Below are positions 1 to 8,477 of a stretch of 64,000 bases of DNA, piece after piece. Positions within the stretch are counted from its first letter, which is position 1, and every line of letters starts with the position of its first letter. The stretch is from assembly GCF_000494755.1 (NCBI RefSeq), contig NC_022657.1, forward strand, positions 2,890,001 to 2,954,000, written 5' to 3'. The DNA comes from Amorphoplanes friuliensis DSM 7358 (GTDB taxonomy: Bacteria > Actinomycetota > Actinomycetes > Mycobacteriales > Micromonosporaceae). The position numbers were made by a program, and so were the translations under genes. The notes beneath the pieces are model-generated. The model was not told where the DNA came from. It saw only the letters and a list, made by a program, of their open reading frames with translations, and did not search any database.

Positions 1-2
1 AG

Positions 3-803
3 GCCGCCCGGCGATCCTCCGGCAATCAGCGTGTCCCGGTCACCGGACGCGACGAGATCGGCTATCTGGCGGCGGCACTCAACGAGCTGGCCGAGCGCCG
101 GGAGCAGGCCGAGCTCCAGCGTCAGGCGATGGTCAGCGACGTGGCCCATGAGCTCCGTAATCCGCTGACCAACATCCGCAGCTGGCTGGAGGCGGTGCAG
201 GACGGCCTGGCCACCGTCGACGGCCGGCTGGTGACCCTGCTGCACGACGAGACCGTGCACCTGCAGCACATTGTGGACGACCTGCGCGATCTCGCCGCGG
301 CCGATGCGGGCACCCTGCGGATGCATCCCGAACCGGTCTACGTCAACGACTCCGTCACGCAGGTGCTCGATGCCCACCGGCCGAACGCGGCGATTGCCGG
401 GGTGCAGCTGCGCACCGAGTTCACCGGCGACCCGGAGGTCACCGCCGACCCGGTGCGCCTGCGCCAGATGGTCAGCAACCTGCTGTCCAACGCGATCCGG
501 CACACCCGGCCCGGTGGCTCGGTCACCGTCCGGACCGGCGTCACCGGCGACCGGCTCACCGTCGCGGTCGCCGACACCGGTGACGGCATCGCCCCGGACG
601 ACCTGGACAAGGTCTTCGAACGGTTCTGGCGCGCCGACAGCTCCCGCACCCGCGCGACTGGTGGCAGCGGGCTCGGGCTTCCGATCGCGCGTCAGATCGC
701 CGAGGCCCACGGCGGCGGGATCACCGTCATCAGCACTCTCGGTGAGGGCACCACGTTCACCGCCACCATCCGCACAGCGACCGCCGTCCTAACAATTTCC
801 TGA
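3..803 (+). CDS. Sensor histidine kinase, C-terminal part (5' end outside window)
   Basis: The reading frame is open from the window edge, so only the cytoplasmic part of a two-component sensor kinase is present. In order one sees the tail of a HAMP linker (GRDEIGYLAAALNELAER), the HisKA H-box (SDVAHELRNPL, with the phosphoacceptor His), and an HATPase_c domain with N-box (NLLSNAIRH), G1 (DTGDGI), F-box (FERFWR) and G2 (GSGLGLPIA). All key catalytic elements look intact. The transmembrane sensor domain and any partner response regulator would lie upstream of the window. It ends 24 nt before a membrane-fusion protein gene, so it may regulate or be cotranscribed with the transporter genes that follow; that link is inferred from position only. 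Confidence 0.93.
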   Translation, partial: AARRSSGNQRVPVTGRDEIGYLAAALNELAERREQAELQRQAMVSDVAHELRNPLTNIRSWLEAVQDGLATVDGRLVTLLHDETVHLQHIVDDLRDLAAADAGTLRMHPEPVYVNDSVTQVLDAHRPNAAIAGVQLRTEFTGDPEVTADPVRLRQMVSNLLSNAIRHTRPGGSVTVRTGVTGDRLTVAVADTGDGIAPDDLDKVFERFWRADSSRTRATGGSGLGLPIARQIAEAHGGGITVISTLGEGTTFTATIRTATAVLTIS

Positions 804-827
804 TCACGGATCGTCACCATCGTCGCC

Positions 828-1979
828 ATGCGGAGAATCCGACGACTGCCGGTCTATGCCGCCGTGGTCCTGACTGCGGCCGGCGCGTCCGTCGCCGGTG
901 TCTGGGCCTGGCGCCGGGACACCACCGCCGCTCCGGCGGCAGCAGCTCCGTCAACGGCGACAGCCGAGATCGTCCGGCAGGATCTGTCGACGAGTGTCTC
1001 GGTCACCGGCAAGTTGGGATACGGCGTGGCCCGCTCGGTGAAAGGAAGCCGGCCCGGCATCGTCACGTGGTTGCCGTCCCCCGGTGCGACGATCCGGCGG
1101 GGATCGGCGCTCTATCGGGTCGACGACGAGCCGGTGCCGGTCTTCTACGGCCGCATCCCGCTCTATCGCAGGCTGGAGAAGCTCAACACCGTCGGGCGTG
1201 ACGTCCGCGTGGTCGCCGACAACCTCGAGGCACTCGGATACGCGGTGGGCCGCCGCTACCGGCCGGGCGATCACGTCCGCCAGACGTCACCCGTGCCACT
1301 CGTACCTGAGGGTGGTGCCCCCTCCGCTCCGCCGGCGTCGCGGACGTCGTGGGTGAAGGTGGGCAAGGGCGAGGACGTGCTCACCACCGCGCTCGTCCGG
1401 GCAGTCGGACGGTGGCAGAACGACATCGGGCTTCCGGCGTCCGGCTCCCTCGGCATTGGTGACGTCGCGGTGCTCGGTGGCGCGGTGCGCGTGGAAAGCA
1501 CAGCAGTGCAGGTGGGGGACAGCGCCGAAGCCGCCCTCCTGGCGGTCACGCCCACGGTCCAAGTGGTCACCATCGAGGCTGAACCCGCCGAGGCCAACGG
1601 CATGAAACGCGGCGAGAAGGTTCAGGTGCACCTGCCCGACGACCGGACCGTGCCCGGACGGGTGAGCCGCGTCGCGACGGCCGTGACCACCGACCCCGAC
1701 ACGCCTCCGAAGCTCACCGTCACCGTCACCCTCGACGATGCCCGCAAGACGGTACGACTGGACGCCGCGCCGGTCGAGGTGGTTCTCCCCGGCAGGAGCC
1801 GTAACGACGTCCTGGTCACACCCGTCGGGGCTCTCGTCGCGCTCGCCGAGGGCGGCTACGCCGTACAGGTTGCGGGTGGAGGTCTGGTCGCGGTGGAGAC
1901 CGGCATGTTCGCGGGCGGGCTGGTCGAGGTCAGCGGGGCCGGCCTCAGTGAGGGAACCCTCGTGGTGACCACCTCATGA
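828..1979 (+). CDS. HlyD/MacA-like membrane-fusion (adaptor) protein
   Basis: This 383-residue protein starts with a basic N terminus and one hydrophobic segment (about residues 9-28), then an Ala/Pro-rich linker, as expected for a membrane-anchored extracytoplasmic adaptor. A biotinyl/lipoyl-like part follows (VSVTGKLGYG), then a peptidoglycan-binding-like helical insert (about 185-205, around LVRAVGRWQNDIG), and beta-barrel and membrane-proximal domains to the C terminus. This layout is typical of actinobacterial adaptors encoded beside a MacB-type ATPase and permease. The stop codon overlaps the next start in an ATGA, so translation is coupled. The ATPase that should follow is only a 39-codon relic, so the assembled transporter may not work. 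The substrate cannot be read from sequence. Confidence 0.85.
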   Translation: MRRIRRLPVYAAVVLTAAGASVAGVWAWRRDTTAAPAAAAPSTATAEIVRQDLSTSVSVTGKLGYGVARSVKGSRPGIVTWLPSPGATIRRGSALYRVDDEPVPVFYGRIPLYRRLEKLNTVGRDVRVVADNLEALGYAVGRRYRPGDHVRQTSPVPLVPEGGAPSAPPASRTSWVKVGKGEDVLTTALVRAVGRWQNDIGLPASGSLGIGDVAVLGGAVRVESTAVQVGDSAEAALLAVTPTVQVVTIEAEPAEANGMKRGEKVQVHLPDDRTVPGRVSRVATAVTTDPDTPPKLTVTVTLDDARKTVRLDAAPVEVVLPGRSRNDVLVTPVGALVALAEGGYAVQVAGGGLVAVETGMFAGGLVEVSGAGLSEGTLVVTTS

Positions 1980-2095
1980 CAACTGCCGGCACGGCGCCGG
2001 TGCCGGCCGTGCGGGACGTCAGCATGGTCCACCCCGGTGACGTCATCACTCACGATCACGACATCCGCGACGGACGCCTGGTGGCCGACCGATGA
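1976..2095 (+). pseudogene. Collapsed ABC transporter ATP-binding gene (39 codons left)
   Basis: Between adaptor and permease, where MacB-type operons carry the ATPase gene, lies a 39-codon frame. Its N-terminal part (PVPAVRDVSMVHPGDV) reads like the first strand of an ABC ATPase. Its end (VITHDHDI, then RDGRLVADR) reads like the H-loop strand and C terminus of the same family. Walker A, Q-loop, signature and Walker B are all missing, about 190 residues. A second gap of roughly ten residues seems to lie between the H-loop and the tail. Both gene borders remain perfect: ATGA overlap with the adaptor at 1976-1979 and with the permease at 2092-2095. The most likely reading is an in-frame internal deletion that keeps translational coupling. 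A deliberate micro-ORF or an assembly error is possible. Confidence 0.72.
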
Positions 2096-3255
2096 GGCTC
2101 AAGCCCCTGGACCTGCTGGAGCTGGGACTGATCGGGGTCCGCACCCGGCGCATGCGGGCCGCCCTCTCGGTTCTGGGCATCGCGATCGGCATCGCCACCA
2201 TGGTCGTGGTGACCGGCATCCCCGCATCGAGCGGCGCCGCCCTGCAGCGCCGGCTGGCCGCCCTGGGCGTCGACCTGCTAAAGGTCGTACCCGCCCAGCA
2301 GGACCCGCCCGCGGTGTTCCCCGCCGAGTCGGTGGCCATGATCCGGCGGATCGGCCCGGTGACCGCGGTCAGCGCGGTGGCCGGCACCAGCGCTGTGGTG
2401 CGCCGCTCGGACCGTGTCGACGCCGCCGACGGCTCCGGCCTGACCGTCCGCGCCACCCGGGCGGACCTGCTCGGCGTGCTCCACGGGCGGGTCCGGAGCG
2501 GGCACTGGCTCACCCCGGCCGAACAGCAGTTCCCGGCCGTGGTGCTGGGTTCCGTGGCGGCGACCCGGCTGGGTTTCGACGCCCCCGGCCAACAGGTGAT
2601 CATCGACAGGACGTGGTTCACGGTGGTCGGCATCCTGGACACGATCCCGCTGTCACCCGAGATCGACCGCTCCGTGCTCGTCGGGTGGGAGTCGGCGCGG
2701 TCGGTGCTCGGATTCGACGGCCGGCCCACCATCATCTACGTGCGGGTGCGCGAGGACTCGGTGGAAGCCGTCCGGGAGGTGGTGCCGCCGACCGTGCATC
2801 CGGAGCAGCCGCACCAGGTCACGGTCACCCGGCCCTCGGACGCCCTGGCCGCGAAGCGCGCGACCGAGTCGGCCTTCTCCGTCCTCATGCTCGGCCTGGC
2901 CGCCGTGGCCCTGGTGGTGGGCGGCGTCGGCGTGGCCAACACCATGGTGATCTCGGTGCTCGAACGTCGGTCCGAGATCGGTCTGCGCCGGGCCCTCGGC
3001 AGCAGCCGCGGTCAGATCCGGGCGCAGTTCCTCACCGAGGCGATCGTCCTGTCCGCCCTCGGTGGCGCCACCGGTACCGTGTCCGGGCTGATCCTCACCG
3101 CCGCCTACGCCGCCCACCAGGACTGGCCGCTGGTCGTGCCGCTGCCGGCGTTGCTCGCCGGGCTGGGCGGCTCGGTGACCGTGGGCATCCTGGCGGGCGT
3201 CTACCCCTCGGTGCACGCGTCCCGGCTGACCCCCACCGAAGCTTTGGCCTCCTGA
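2092..3255 (+). CDS. MacB/FtsX-type ABC transporter permease
   Basis: A 387-residue permease with the MacB/FtsX topology: one N-terminal transmembrane helix (about residues 20-42), a large extracytoplasmic MacB_PCD-like domain (about 45-255), then three C-terminal helices (around 270-290, 318-340 and 350-375). The cytoplasmic loop carries the conserved EIGLRRALG motif followed by QFLTEA, which contacts the ATPase in this family. The start overlaps the stop of the ATPase relic in an ATGA. Families of this type use the ATPase as a mechanical driver for export of peptides or lipids or for signalling. With its own ATPase gene gutted, this permease either borrows another ATPase or is a leftover. 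Confidence 0.9.
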   Translation: MRLKPLDLLELGLIGVRTRRMRAALSVLGIAIGIATMVVVTGIPASSGAALQRRLAALGVDLLKVVPAQQDPPAVFPAESVAMIRRIGPVTAVSAVAGTSAVVRRSDRVDAADGSGLTVRATRADLLGVLHGRVRSGHWLTPAEQQFPAVVLGSVAATRLGFDAPGQQVIIDRTWFTVVGILDTIPLSPEIDRSVLVGWESARSVLGFDGRPTIIYVRVREDSVEAVREVVPPTVHPEQPHQVTVTRPSDALAAKRATESAFSVLMLGLAAVALVVGGVGVANTMVISVLERRSEIGLRRALGSSRGQIRAQFLTEAIVLSALGGATGTVSGLILTAAYAAHQDWPLVVPLPALLAGLGGSVTVGILAGVYPSVHASRLTPTEALAS

Positions 3256-3297
3256 CCTCCACCCGCCGGCTGCGTCGGCCTGGCGGCCGCGGCGCTG

Positions 3298-4041
3298 TCA
3301 GCGTCCCGGCAGTGTCTCGAGTGCCTGGGAGCGTTGTGCCACCAGGTCGGCGTAGGTGCCGTCGCGTTCGGCCCAGCGGTGTTGCAGCACGCCCTGCACG
3401 AGGATCTCGTCCGGCGTCGGGTCCTGCCCGAGCAGCTCCAGGACCTCGTCGAGGTAGGCGTCGAGGTCCAGCGCGCGGGGGTTGAGGCGCTTGTGCTCCG
3501 GCGTGGTCGCCACCGCCGGCGGCACCAGTTCGGTGACCTCGACGCCCGTGCCGGCGAGTTGTGCGCGCAGCGCCTCGGTGTAGGCGTGCACGCCGGCCTT
3601 CGAGGCGGCGTACGTGGCCATCAGCGGGAACGGCAGAAAGCCGATGCCCGAGCTGACCGTGACGAAGGTGCCGGCGCCGCGGGCGAGCAGGTGCGGCGTG
3701 AAGGCGTCGAGCACCCGGATCGTGCCCAGCAGGTTGGTCTGAACGGTCGTCTCGGCGGTGGCGAAGTGCCCGGGATCGCGCAGGTCCTCCGTCAGCTGTA
3801 CGCCCGACATGGTGATCACGAGGTCCAGATCAGGGTGACTTTCCAGCACGGTGTCGCGGGCACGGCGTACCGAATCGGCCTCGGTGACGTCGAGCTCGAC
3901 GGTGCTCAGCCCGTCGACGGATCCGGGCCGGCGCCCGCCGACGATGACGGTGCCGCCGGCGGCGGCGAAGCGGCGGGCCAGGCCCAGGCCGATGCCGGAG
4001 GTGCCCCCGGCGATGAAGACCGTGCGGTTCTTGATGTCCAT
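3298..4041 (-). CDS. SDR-family NAD(P)-dependent oxidoreductase (DltE-like)
   Basis: A 247-residue classical short-chain dehydrogenase. It has the nucleotide-binding GGTSGIG near residue 12, the catalytic Ser (VSSGIG) and the YAASK catalytic Tyr/Lys motif. The sequence around FLPFPLMATYAASKAG and the C-terminal LVAQRSQALETLPGR resemble DltE/YqjQ-like SDRs. The start is placed at MDIKNRTVF, just before the Rossmann fold; a longer frame exists but its extra 42 residues overlap the divergent regulator gene. It is divergent from the MmyB-like regulator at 4145 across 103 bp, an arrangement typical for this regulator family, so the regulator probably controls it. The substrate is unknown. Confidence 0.92.
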   Translation of the reverse strand: MDIKNRTVFIAGGTSGIGLGLARRFAAAGGTVIVGGRRPGSVDGLSTVELDVTEADSVRRARDTVLESHPDLDLVITMSGVQLTEDLRDPGHFATAETTVQTNLLGTIRVLDAFTPHLLARGAGTFVTVSSGIGFLPFPLMATYAASKAGVHAYTEALRAQLAGTGVEVTELVPPAVATTPEHKRLNPRALDLDAYLDEVLELLGQDPTPDEILVQGVLQHRWAERDGTYADLVAQRSQALETLPGR

Positions 4042-4131
4042 GACTTCAAGGTCGCAGGGGCGACCCGGCCCAGGAAGTGCCCCGCGAATCCGGGTAGTGG
4101 CAGGGCCCCCTGTCCGCGCCCGCGCCGGCGG

Positions 4132-4137
4132 TAGCGT
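4132..4137 (+). promoter_or_regulatory. -10 box of a leaderless promoter for the MmyB-like regulator at 4145
   Basis: TAGCGT sits 7 nt before the ATG, which places the transcription start at or next to the start codon. There is no Shine-Dalgarno sequence in this gap. A short palindrome, CAGGG-CC-CCCTG at 4101-4112, lies near the expected -35 region and is a candidate operator. Confidence 0.55.
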
Positions 4138-4144
4138 CGGCCTC

Positions 4145-4960
4145 ATGAGCGGCGACGAGGGCACCAACCGGCTGGGCGACTACCTGCGTGCGCGGCGCGA
4201 GCTGGTCACGCCCGAGCAGGCCGGCATCCAGCCCGGCGCCCGCCGCAAGGTCAAGGGCCTGCGCCGTGAGGAGGTGGCGCTGCTCGCCGGGATCAGCGCC
4301 GACTACTACCTGCGGCTGGAGCGTGGCCGCGACCACAACCCGTCGCCGCAGGTGCTCGAGGCGCTCGCCCGGGTCCTGCACCTGGACGACGTCGAACGCC
4401 TGTACCTGCTCGAGCTCGCCGCGCCCCGGCCCCGGAACCGCCCGCGCCGGCGGCCGGAGCAGGTGCCCGCCCGGCTGCATCACCTGCTGGCCGCCGTCGG
4501 GGTGCCGGCCTTCGTCGAGGGCCGGTCCTTCGACGTGCTGGCGGCCAACACGCTGGCCGCGGCCTTGTCACCCCGGCTGCGCCCGGGCCAGAACCGCCTG
4601 CGCTCGATGCTGCTCGACCCGGAGGAGCGCGAGTTCCACGTCGACTGGGAGCGTTCCGTGGCGAGCTTTGTCGGCGCGTTCCGCCGGACCGTCGGTGACG
4701 CCTCCGACGACGCACGCATCGTCGAGCTGGTTGGTGAGCTGTCGCTGTCCAGCGCGCGGTTCCGCTCGTTGTGGGCCCGCCACGACGTGCGTGAACTCCA
4801 GGGCGGTACGACCACCGTCCGGCATCCGGTGGTCGGTGAGCTCACGCTGCACCGTGACAAGCTGCCGGTCGACGGTCTGCTCCTGGTGCTCTATTACCCG
4901 GACGAGCACGGCGACAGCGCCGACAAGCTGCGCCTGCTGTCCTCCCTCACCACAGCCTGA
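4145..4960 (+). CDS. MmyB-like XRE-family transcriptional regulator
   Basis: A 271-residue regulator with an N-terminal XRE helix-turn-helix (about residues 8-75; GLRREEVALLAGISADYY and RLERG are its hallmarks) and a C-terminal MmyB-like PAS-type ligand domain (about 105-260) ending in YYPDEHGDSADKLRLLSSL. Structural work on an MmyB-like regulator from Chloroflexus aurantiacus found a bound fatty-acid-like ligand and noted frequent pairing with SDR genes. That fits the divergent SDR here. ATG 4145 was chosen over upstream starts because the leaderless -10 box and the start of the HTH homology both point to it. It is one of five such regulators in this window. Confidence 0.93.
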   Translation: MSGDEGTNRLGDYLRARRELVTPEQAGIQPGARRKVKGLRREEVALLAGISADYYLRLERGRDHNPSPQVLEALARVLHLDDVERLYLLELAAPRPRNRPRRRPEQVPARLHHLLAAVGVPAFVEGRSFDVLAANTLAAALSPRLRPGQNRLRSMLLDPEEREFHVDWERSVASFVGAFRRTVGDASDDARIVELVGELSLSSARFRSLWARHDVRELQGGTTTVRHPVVGELTLHRDKLPVDGLLLVLYYPDEHGDSADKLRLLSSLTTA

Positions 4961-4978
4961 CGATCGCGCCGGCGGGCT

Positions 4979-6649
4979 TCACAGCAGGCCACAGGCATCG
5001 GCCAGCGTGTCGGCGGCGGCTCGGTCACCGTGGCGGGCCAGGGCTGCCGCGAGGTGACAGGTGATCAGCGAGGCCTCGGGCGCGACGGTCACCTTCTCGA
5101 GGAGGATGCCGAGGGTGTCGAAGTCGCTGCTCCGGGCCGCCGCCTCGGCGAGCCAGTTGGTCAGCCGGCCGGGGTGGCGGTTGGGCAGGAACCGGTCGAT
5201 CACCCGTGCGGCCGTCGCGCGGCCGGTGGGGCCGAGCAGGACGGCGGGAGCCGAACTCAGCGGCGGCGGGTAGGCCGCCAGCGCCGCGATCAAGCCGAAG
5301 ATCTCGGCGAACAGATCAGGGTCGTGCTCGGGCAGACCCGCCTTCCCGGCGGCCGTGATCAGCAGTTCCGCGGCGAAGCCGTGCCGCCGGTCGGGCGTCG
5401 CCGCCGCCACGGCGCGCAGCAGGGCCGCACCCTCGTCCGCCCGGCCGGTCTCGATCAGCGCCGCGGCCAGGCCGAAGTCGACCTGCCCCGGGTCGTGGGC
5501 GGGCAACGCTGCCCGGAACGTCGCCGCGCGCGTGCCGAGGACCTCGGCGCGCAGGGCCGGGCCGGCGAGCATGAACACGTCGTGCAGCAAGGCAGCGATG
5601 TGGTTGGAAAGCCAGTACGGGTGCAGACCGGCGGTCTTGACCGCGTCGACAACGGCTCGCAGTCGCTCGTCGGTCAGCAGGTCGGGTCGCCGACCGAGCC
5701 CTTCCACGATCGCTCTCGCCAGATCGATGGGTGCGGACGAGGTGGACCGGCGGCCGGACATCTTGGACAGCTCGGTCAGCGCGTCGTCGGCCCGGCCGAA
5801 CCCGAGCAGGATCAGGGCCAGACGGTGCTGGTGGGCCAGCTGCTGCTGGCGTTCGCGGCTGACTTTCGGAGCGGCACGGAACGCGGCGACCACGGTCGAT
5901 GCCTCGCGCTCGTCGGTCACGACCTCGGCCACGGCGAACAGTGCCTGCTGCCGGTCGAACGGCTGCAGCCGGGTGGCCAGCTCCAGGGCTTCCTTCGTCC
6001 GGCCGGCCTCGGCGAGGGCCCGCGCCAGGGGTGGTGCCTCGACGCTGTCTGTCCCGGCGTAGAGCTTGCTGCAGCGCCGGTCGATCTCGGCCAGACCGAG
6101 CGGGGCCAGCAGACCGGCCGCGGCGGCCAGCCGGGGACGGTCGGCCTCGCCGAGGATCGACGCCCAGAGATCCAGCCGCTCCGGTTCACCGGGATGCGCC
6201 TCGGCCAGCGCGGCCACGACCGCGGCGACGCGGTGCCTCCGCTCCCGATGAACGCGGGTCAACAGCTCATCCTCGTACTGCTCCACCACGAGCACCGCCC
6301 GCAGCAGCGCCTCCTCGGCCTCGTCCGACCCCGCGGCGAGACGGGCGTACCCGCCGAGCAGCTGCGACTTGTCGTAGATCGCCGTGGTGAGCCGGGCGTT
6401 GTCGATCGCGGCGGCCAGCACGGACCGCGCCTGCTCATCGGGCAGGTGACGCGCCACCTCCGGCAGCGTGGCGGGCGCCGGTCCGGCCCGCAGCACGGCG
6501 ATCAGCTGGTCGGCGCCGGGGACCGGGTCCCCGCTGTCGATCAGCGCCTCGGCCCACGCGATGCGCTCTTCCGGCGAGGCGGCCGGAGCGTCATCAACGG
6601 CGAACCGGGCGAGGGTCTTCAGGGCGGCATCGACGACGGCTGAGCTCAT
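4979..6649 (-). CDS. Alpha-solenoid (TPR-like) protein of unknown function
   Basis: A 556-residue Ala/Leu-rich protein that seems almost wholly helical, made of degenerate helix-turn-helix repeats (for example LARALAEAGRTKEALELATRLQ, read in two halves, and LALILLGFGRADDALTELS), as in TPR or HEAT-like solenoids. No signal peptide, membrane span or catalytic motif is visible. Start MSSAVVDAALKT at 6649 fits the beginning of the helical pattern; the frame is open further upstream but into the divergent glycoside hydrolase region. Such solenoids usually act as protein-binding scaffolds. I do not recognise a named family. It is divergent from the GH13 enzyme at 6795, but a functional link is only positional. 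Confidence 0.75.
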   Translation of the reverse strand: MSSAVVDAALKTLARFAVDDAPAASPEERIAWAEALIDSGDPVPGADQLIAVLRAGPAPATLPEVARHLPDEQARSVLAAAIDNARLTTAIYDKSQLLGGYARLAAGSDEAEEALLRAVLVVEQYEDELLTRVHRERRHRVAAVVAALAEAHPGEPERLDLWASILGEADRPRLAAAAGLLAPLGLAEIDRRCSKLYAGTDSVEAPPLARALAEAGRTKEALELATRLQPFDRQQALFAVAEVVTDEREASTVVAAFRAAPKVSRERQQQLAHQHRLALILLGFGRADDALTELSKMSGRRSTSSAPIDLARAIVEGLGRRPDLLTDERLRAVVDAVKTAGLHPYWLSNHIAALLHDVFMLAGPALRAEVLGTRAATFRAALPAHDPGQVDFGLAAALIETGRADEGAALLRAVAAATPDRRHGFAAELLITAAGKAGLPEHDPDLFAEIFGLIAALAAYPPPLSSAPAVLLGPTGRATAARVIDRFLPNRHPGRLTNWLAEAAARSSDFDTLGILLEKVTVAPEASLITCHLAAALARHGDRAAADTLADACGLL

Positions 6650-6794
6650 GGAGCGGATGATAGTGATGCCCTCGAAGCCCGCACCGGCGGCGCCAATTGG
6701 CAAAGCTGCCGATCGACGCCGGCCGCAGGATCGGGTGATCCTGGTCGAGTGTCCGACAGAGATCCCGATGCTTCGCGGATCGGGCCTTCCAGGG

Positions 6795-8450
6795 GTGACG
6801 GTGGCTGAGCGCTGGTACCGCAACGGTGTCATCTACAACTTCGATGTACGGGCGTTCCAGGACTCCAACGGTGACGGCGTCGGTGACCTGCGGGGACTGA
6901 TCAGCCGGATCGACTACCTCGGCCGGCTCGGGGTGACGACGCTGTGGTTGAGCCCCGTGCACCCGAGCCCGTGGCGCGACGGCGGATACGACGTCACCGA
7001 TCACTACAACATCGATCCGGCCCTCGGCAGTCTCGGGGACTTCGCCGAGCTGATGAACGTCGCCGACGAGCGTGGTCTGCGGATCATGCTCGACCTGGTG
7101 CTGAACCACACCAGCGACGAGCACCCGTGGTTCCGGTCGGCCTGCTCCGATCCACGCTCGCAGTACCGCGACTGGTACGTCTGGTCCGAGCAGGAGCCGC
7201 CGGACCGCAGCGAGGGCATGGTGTTCCCCGGCGTGCAGAAGACGACGTGGACCTACAGCGACCGGGCCGGCGCCTGGTACCACCACCGCTTCTACGACTT
7301 CCAGCCTGATCTCAACATCGCCAATCCTGATGTACGCGAGGAGCTCGCCAAGATCGTGTCGTTCTGGGAACGGCTCGGCGTGAGCGGGTTCCGCATCGAC
7401 GCCGCCCCGTTCGTGATCGAACGCACCGAGCCCGGGGGAGACCCGGAGAACCGCGACTACTCGGTGCTCACCGAGCTGCGGGAGCGGATGTCCTGGCGAC
7501 GCGGCGACGCGGTCTTCCTGGCCGAGGCGAATGTGCCCAACGACGACCTGATCCGCTTCTTCGGCAACGCGGACGGTGCTGCGAACCGGCTGCAGATGTT
7601 GTTCGCGTTCCGGCTCAACGAGGCCCTGATGTTGTCCCTGGCCCGGCAGGACTCCGGAGCGGTGGCCGAGGCGCTGGTCAAGCTGCCCCGCCTGCCCCGG
7701 CACGGCCAGTGGGCCACGTTCCTGCGCAACCACGACGAGGTGGACCTGTCACAACTGCTGGAATGCGAGCGGGAAGAGGTCCTGACCGCCTTCGGCCCCG
7801 AACGCCGCCACCAGCTGTACGGCCGCGGTATCCGCCGCCGGCTGGCCACGATGCTCGGCGGCAGTCAGCGCCGGCTGCGGATGGCGAACAGCTTGCAGTT
7901 CACGATGCCCGGCACCCCGGTGCTGCGCTACGGCGACGAGATCGGCATGGGTGAGGACCTGCGGCTGCCGGAGCGTGACGCGATCCGGACGCCCATGCAG
8001 TGGTCGGCCACCACCAACGCCGGCTTCAGCACCGCCGCGGCGCACGACCTGGTCCGCCCGGTGATCAGCGACGGCTCGTTCTCCTACGAACGGATCAACG
8101 TGACCGACCAGCGCCGGGACCCGGACTCGCTGCTGGTGTGGTTCGAGCGGATGCTGCACACCAGACACGAGTGCGGCGAGATCGGCATCGGCGACCACCA
8201 GCTGATCCGGGTCGAGCCGTCCCACGTGTTCGTTCACCGCGCCGACGCACCCCGCGGTTCGATCGTGTTCCTGCACAACCTCGGCGACCGTCCGGCCCGG
8301 ATCAACCTGCCGCTGCAACCCGACGAGACCACCGAGCCGGTCGAGGTCTTCAGCGACCGCGAGTATCCGGACCTCGACCTGCGCGATCTGGAGCTCGACG
8401 GCTTCGGCTACCGCTGGATACGACTACGCCGCTCGCACCTGCGCCACTGA
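6795..8450 (+). CDS. GH13 alpha-amylase-family protein, trehalose-synthase-like
   Basis: A 551-residue cytosolic GH13 enzyme. The catalytic (beta/alpha)8 barrel begins at once (RWYRNGVIYNFDV, GDGVGDLRGL). Conserved regions follow: LDLVLNHTS (region I), GFRIDAAPF with the nucleophile Asp near residue 202, LAEANV with the acid Glu near 244, and RNHDEVDL with the third Asp near 314. A C-terminal beta domain closes the protein. The order and spacing match trehalose synthases (maltose to trehalose), and the PGTPVLRYGDEIGMGEDL stretch is typical of them. GTG 6795 lies just before the homology; ATG 6768 in the same frame is an alternative, and neither has a strong ribosome site. Other GH13 activities cannot be excluded. 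Confidence 0.86.
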   Translation: MTVAERWYRNGVIYNFDVRAFQDSNGDGVGDLRGLISRIDYLGRLGVTTLWLSPVHPSPWRDGGYDVTDHYNIDPALGSLGDFAELMNVADERGLRIMLDLVLNHTSDEHPWFRSACSDPRSQYRDWYVWSEQEPPDRSEGMVFPGVQKTTWTYSDRAGAWYHHRFYDFQPDLNIANPDVREELAKIVSFWERLGVSGFRIDAAPFVIERTEPGGDPENRDYSVLTELRERMSWRRGDAVFLAEANVPNDDLIRFFGNADGAANRLQMLFAFRLNEALMLSLARQDSGAVAEALVKLPRLPRHGQWATFLRNHDEVDLSQLLECEREEVLTAFGPERRHQLYGRGIRRRLATMLGGSQRRLRMANSLQFTMPGTPVLRYGDEIGMGEDLRLPERDAIRTPMQWSATTNAGFSTAAAHDLVRPVISDGSFSYERINVTDQRRDPDSLLVWFERMLHTRHECGEIGIGDHQLIRVEPSHVFVHRADAPRGSIVFLHNLGDRPARINLPLQPDETTEPVEVFSDREYPDLDLRDLELDGFGYRWIRLRRSHLRH

Positions 8451-8477
8451 CCCCCCGGAGATCGCCACCCGGCGCGC

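Noticed and set aside
3851..4144. Longer start for the MmyB-like regulator
   Set aside because: It would overlap most of the divergent SDR gene's 5' half and its residues are low-complexity. The leaderless -10 box fits ATG 4145.
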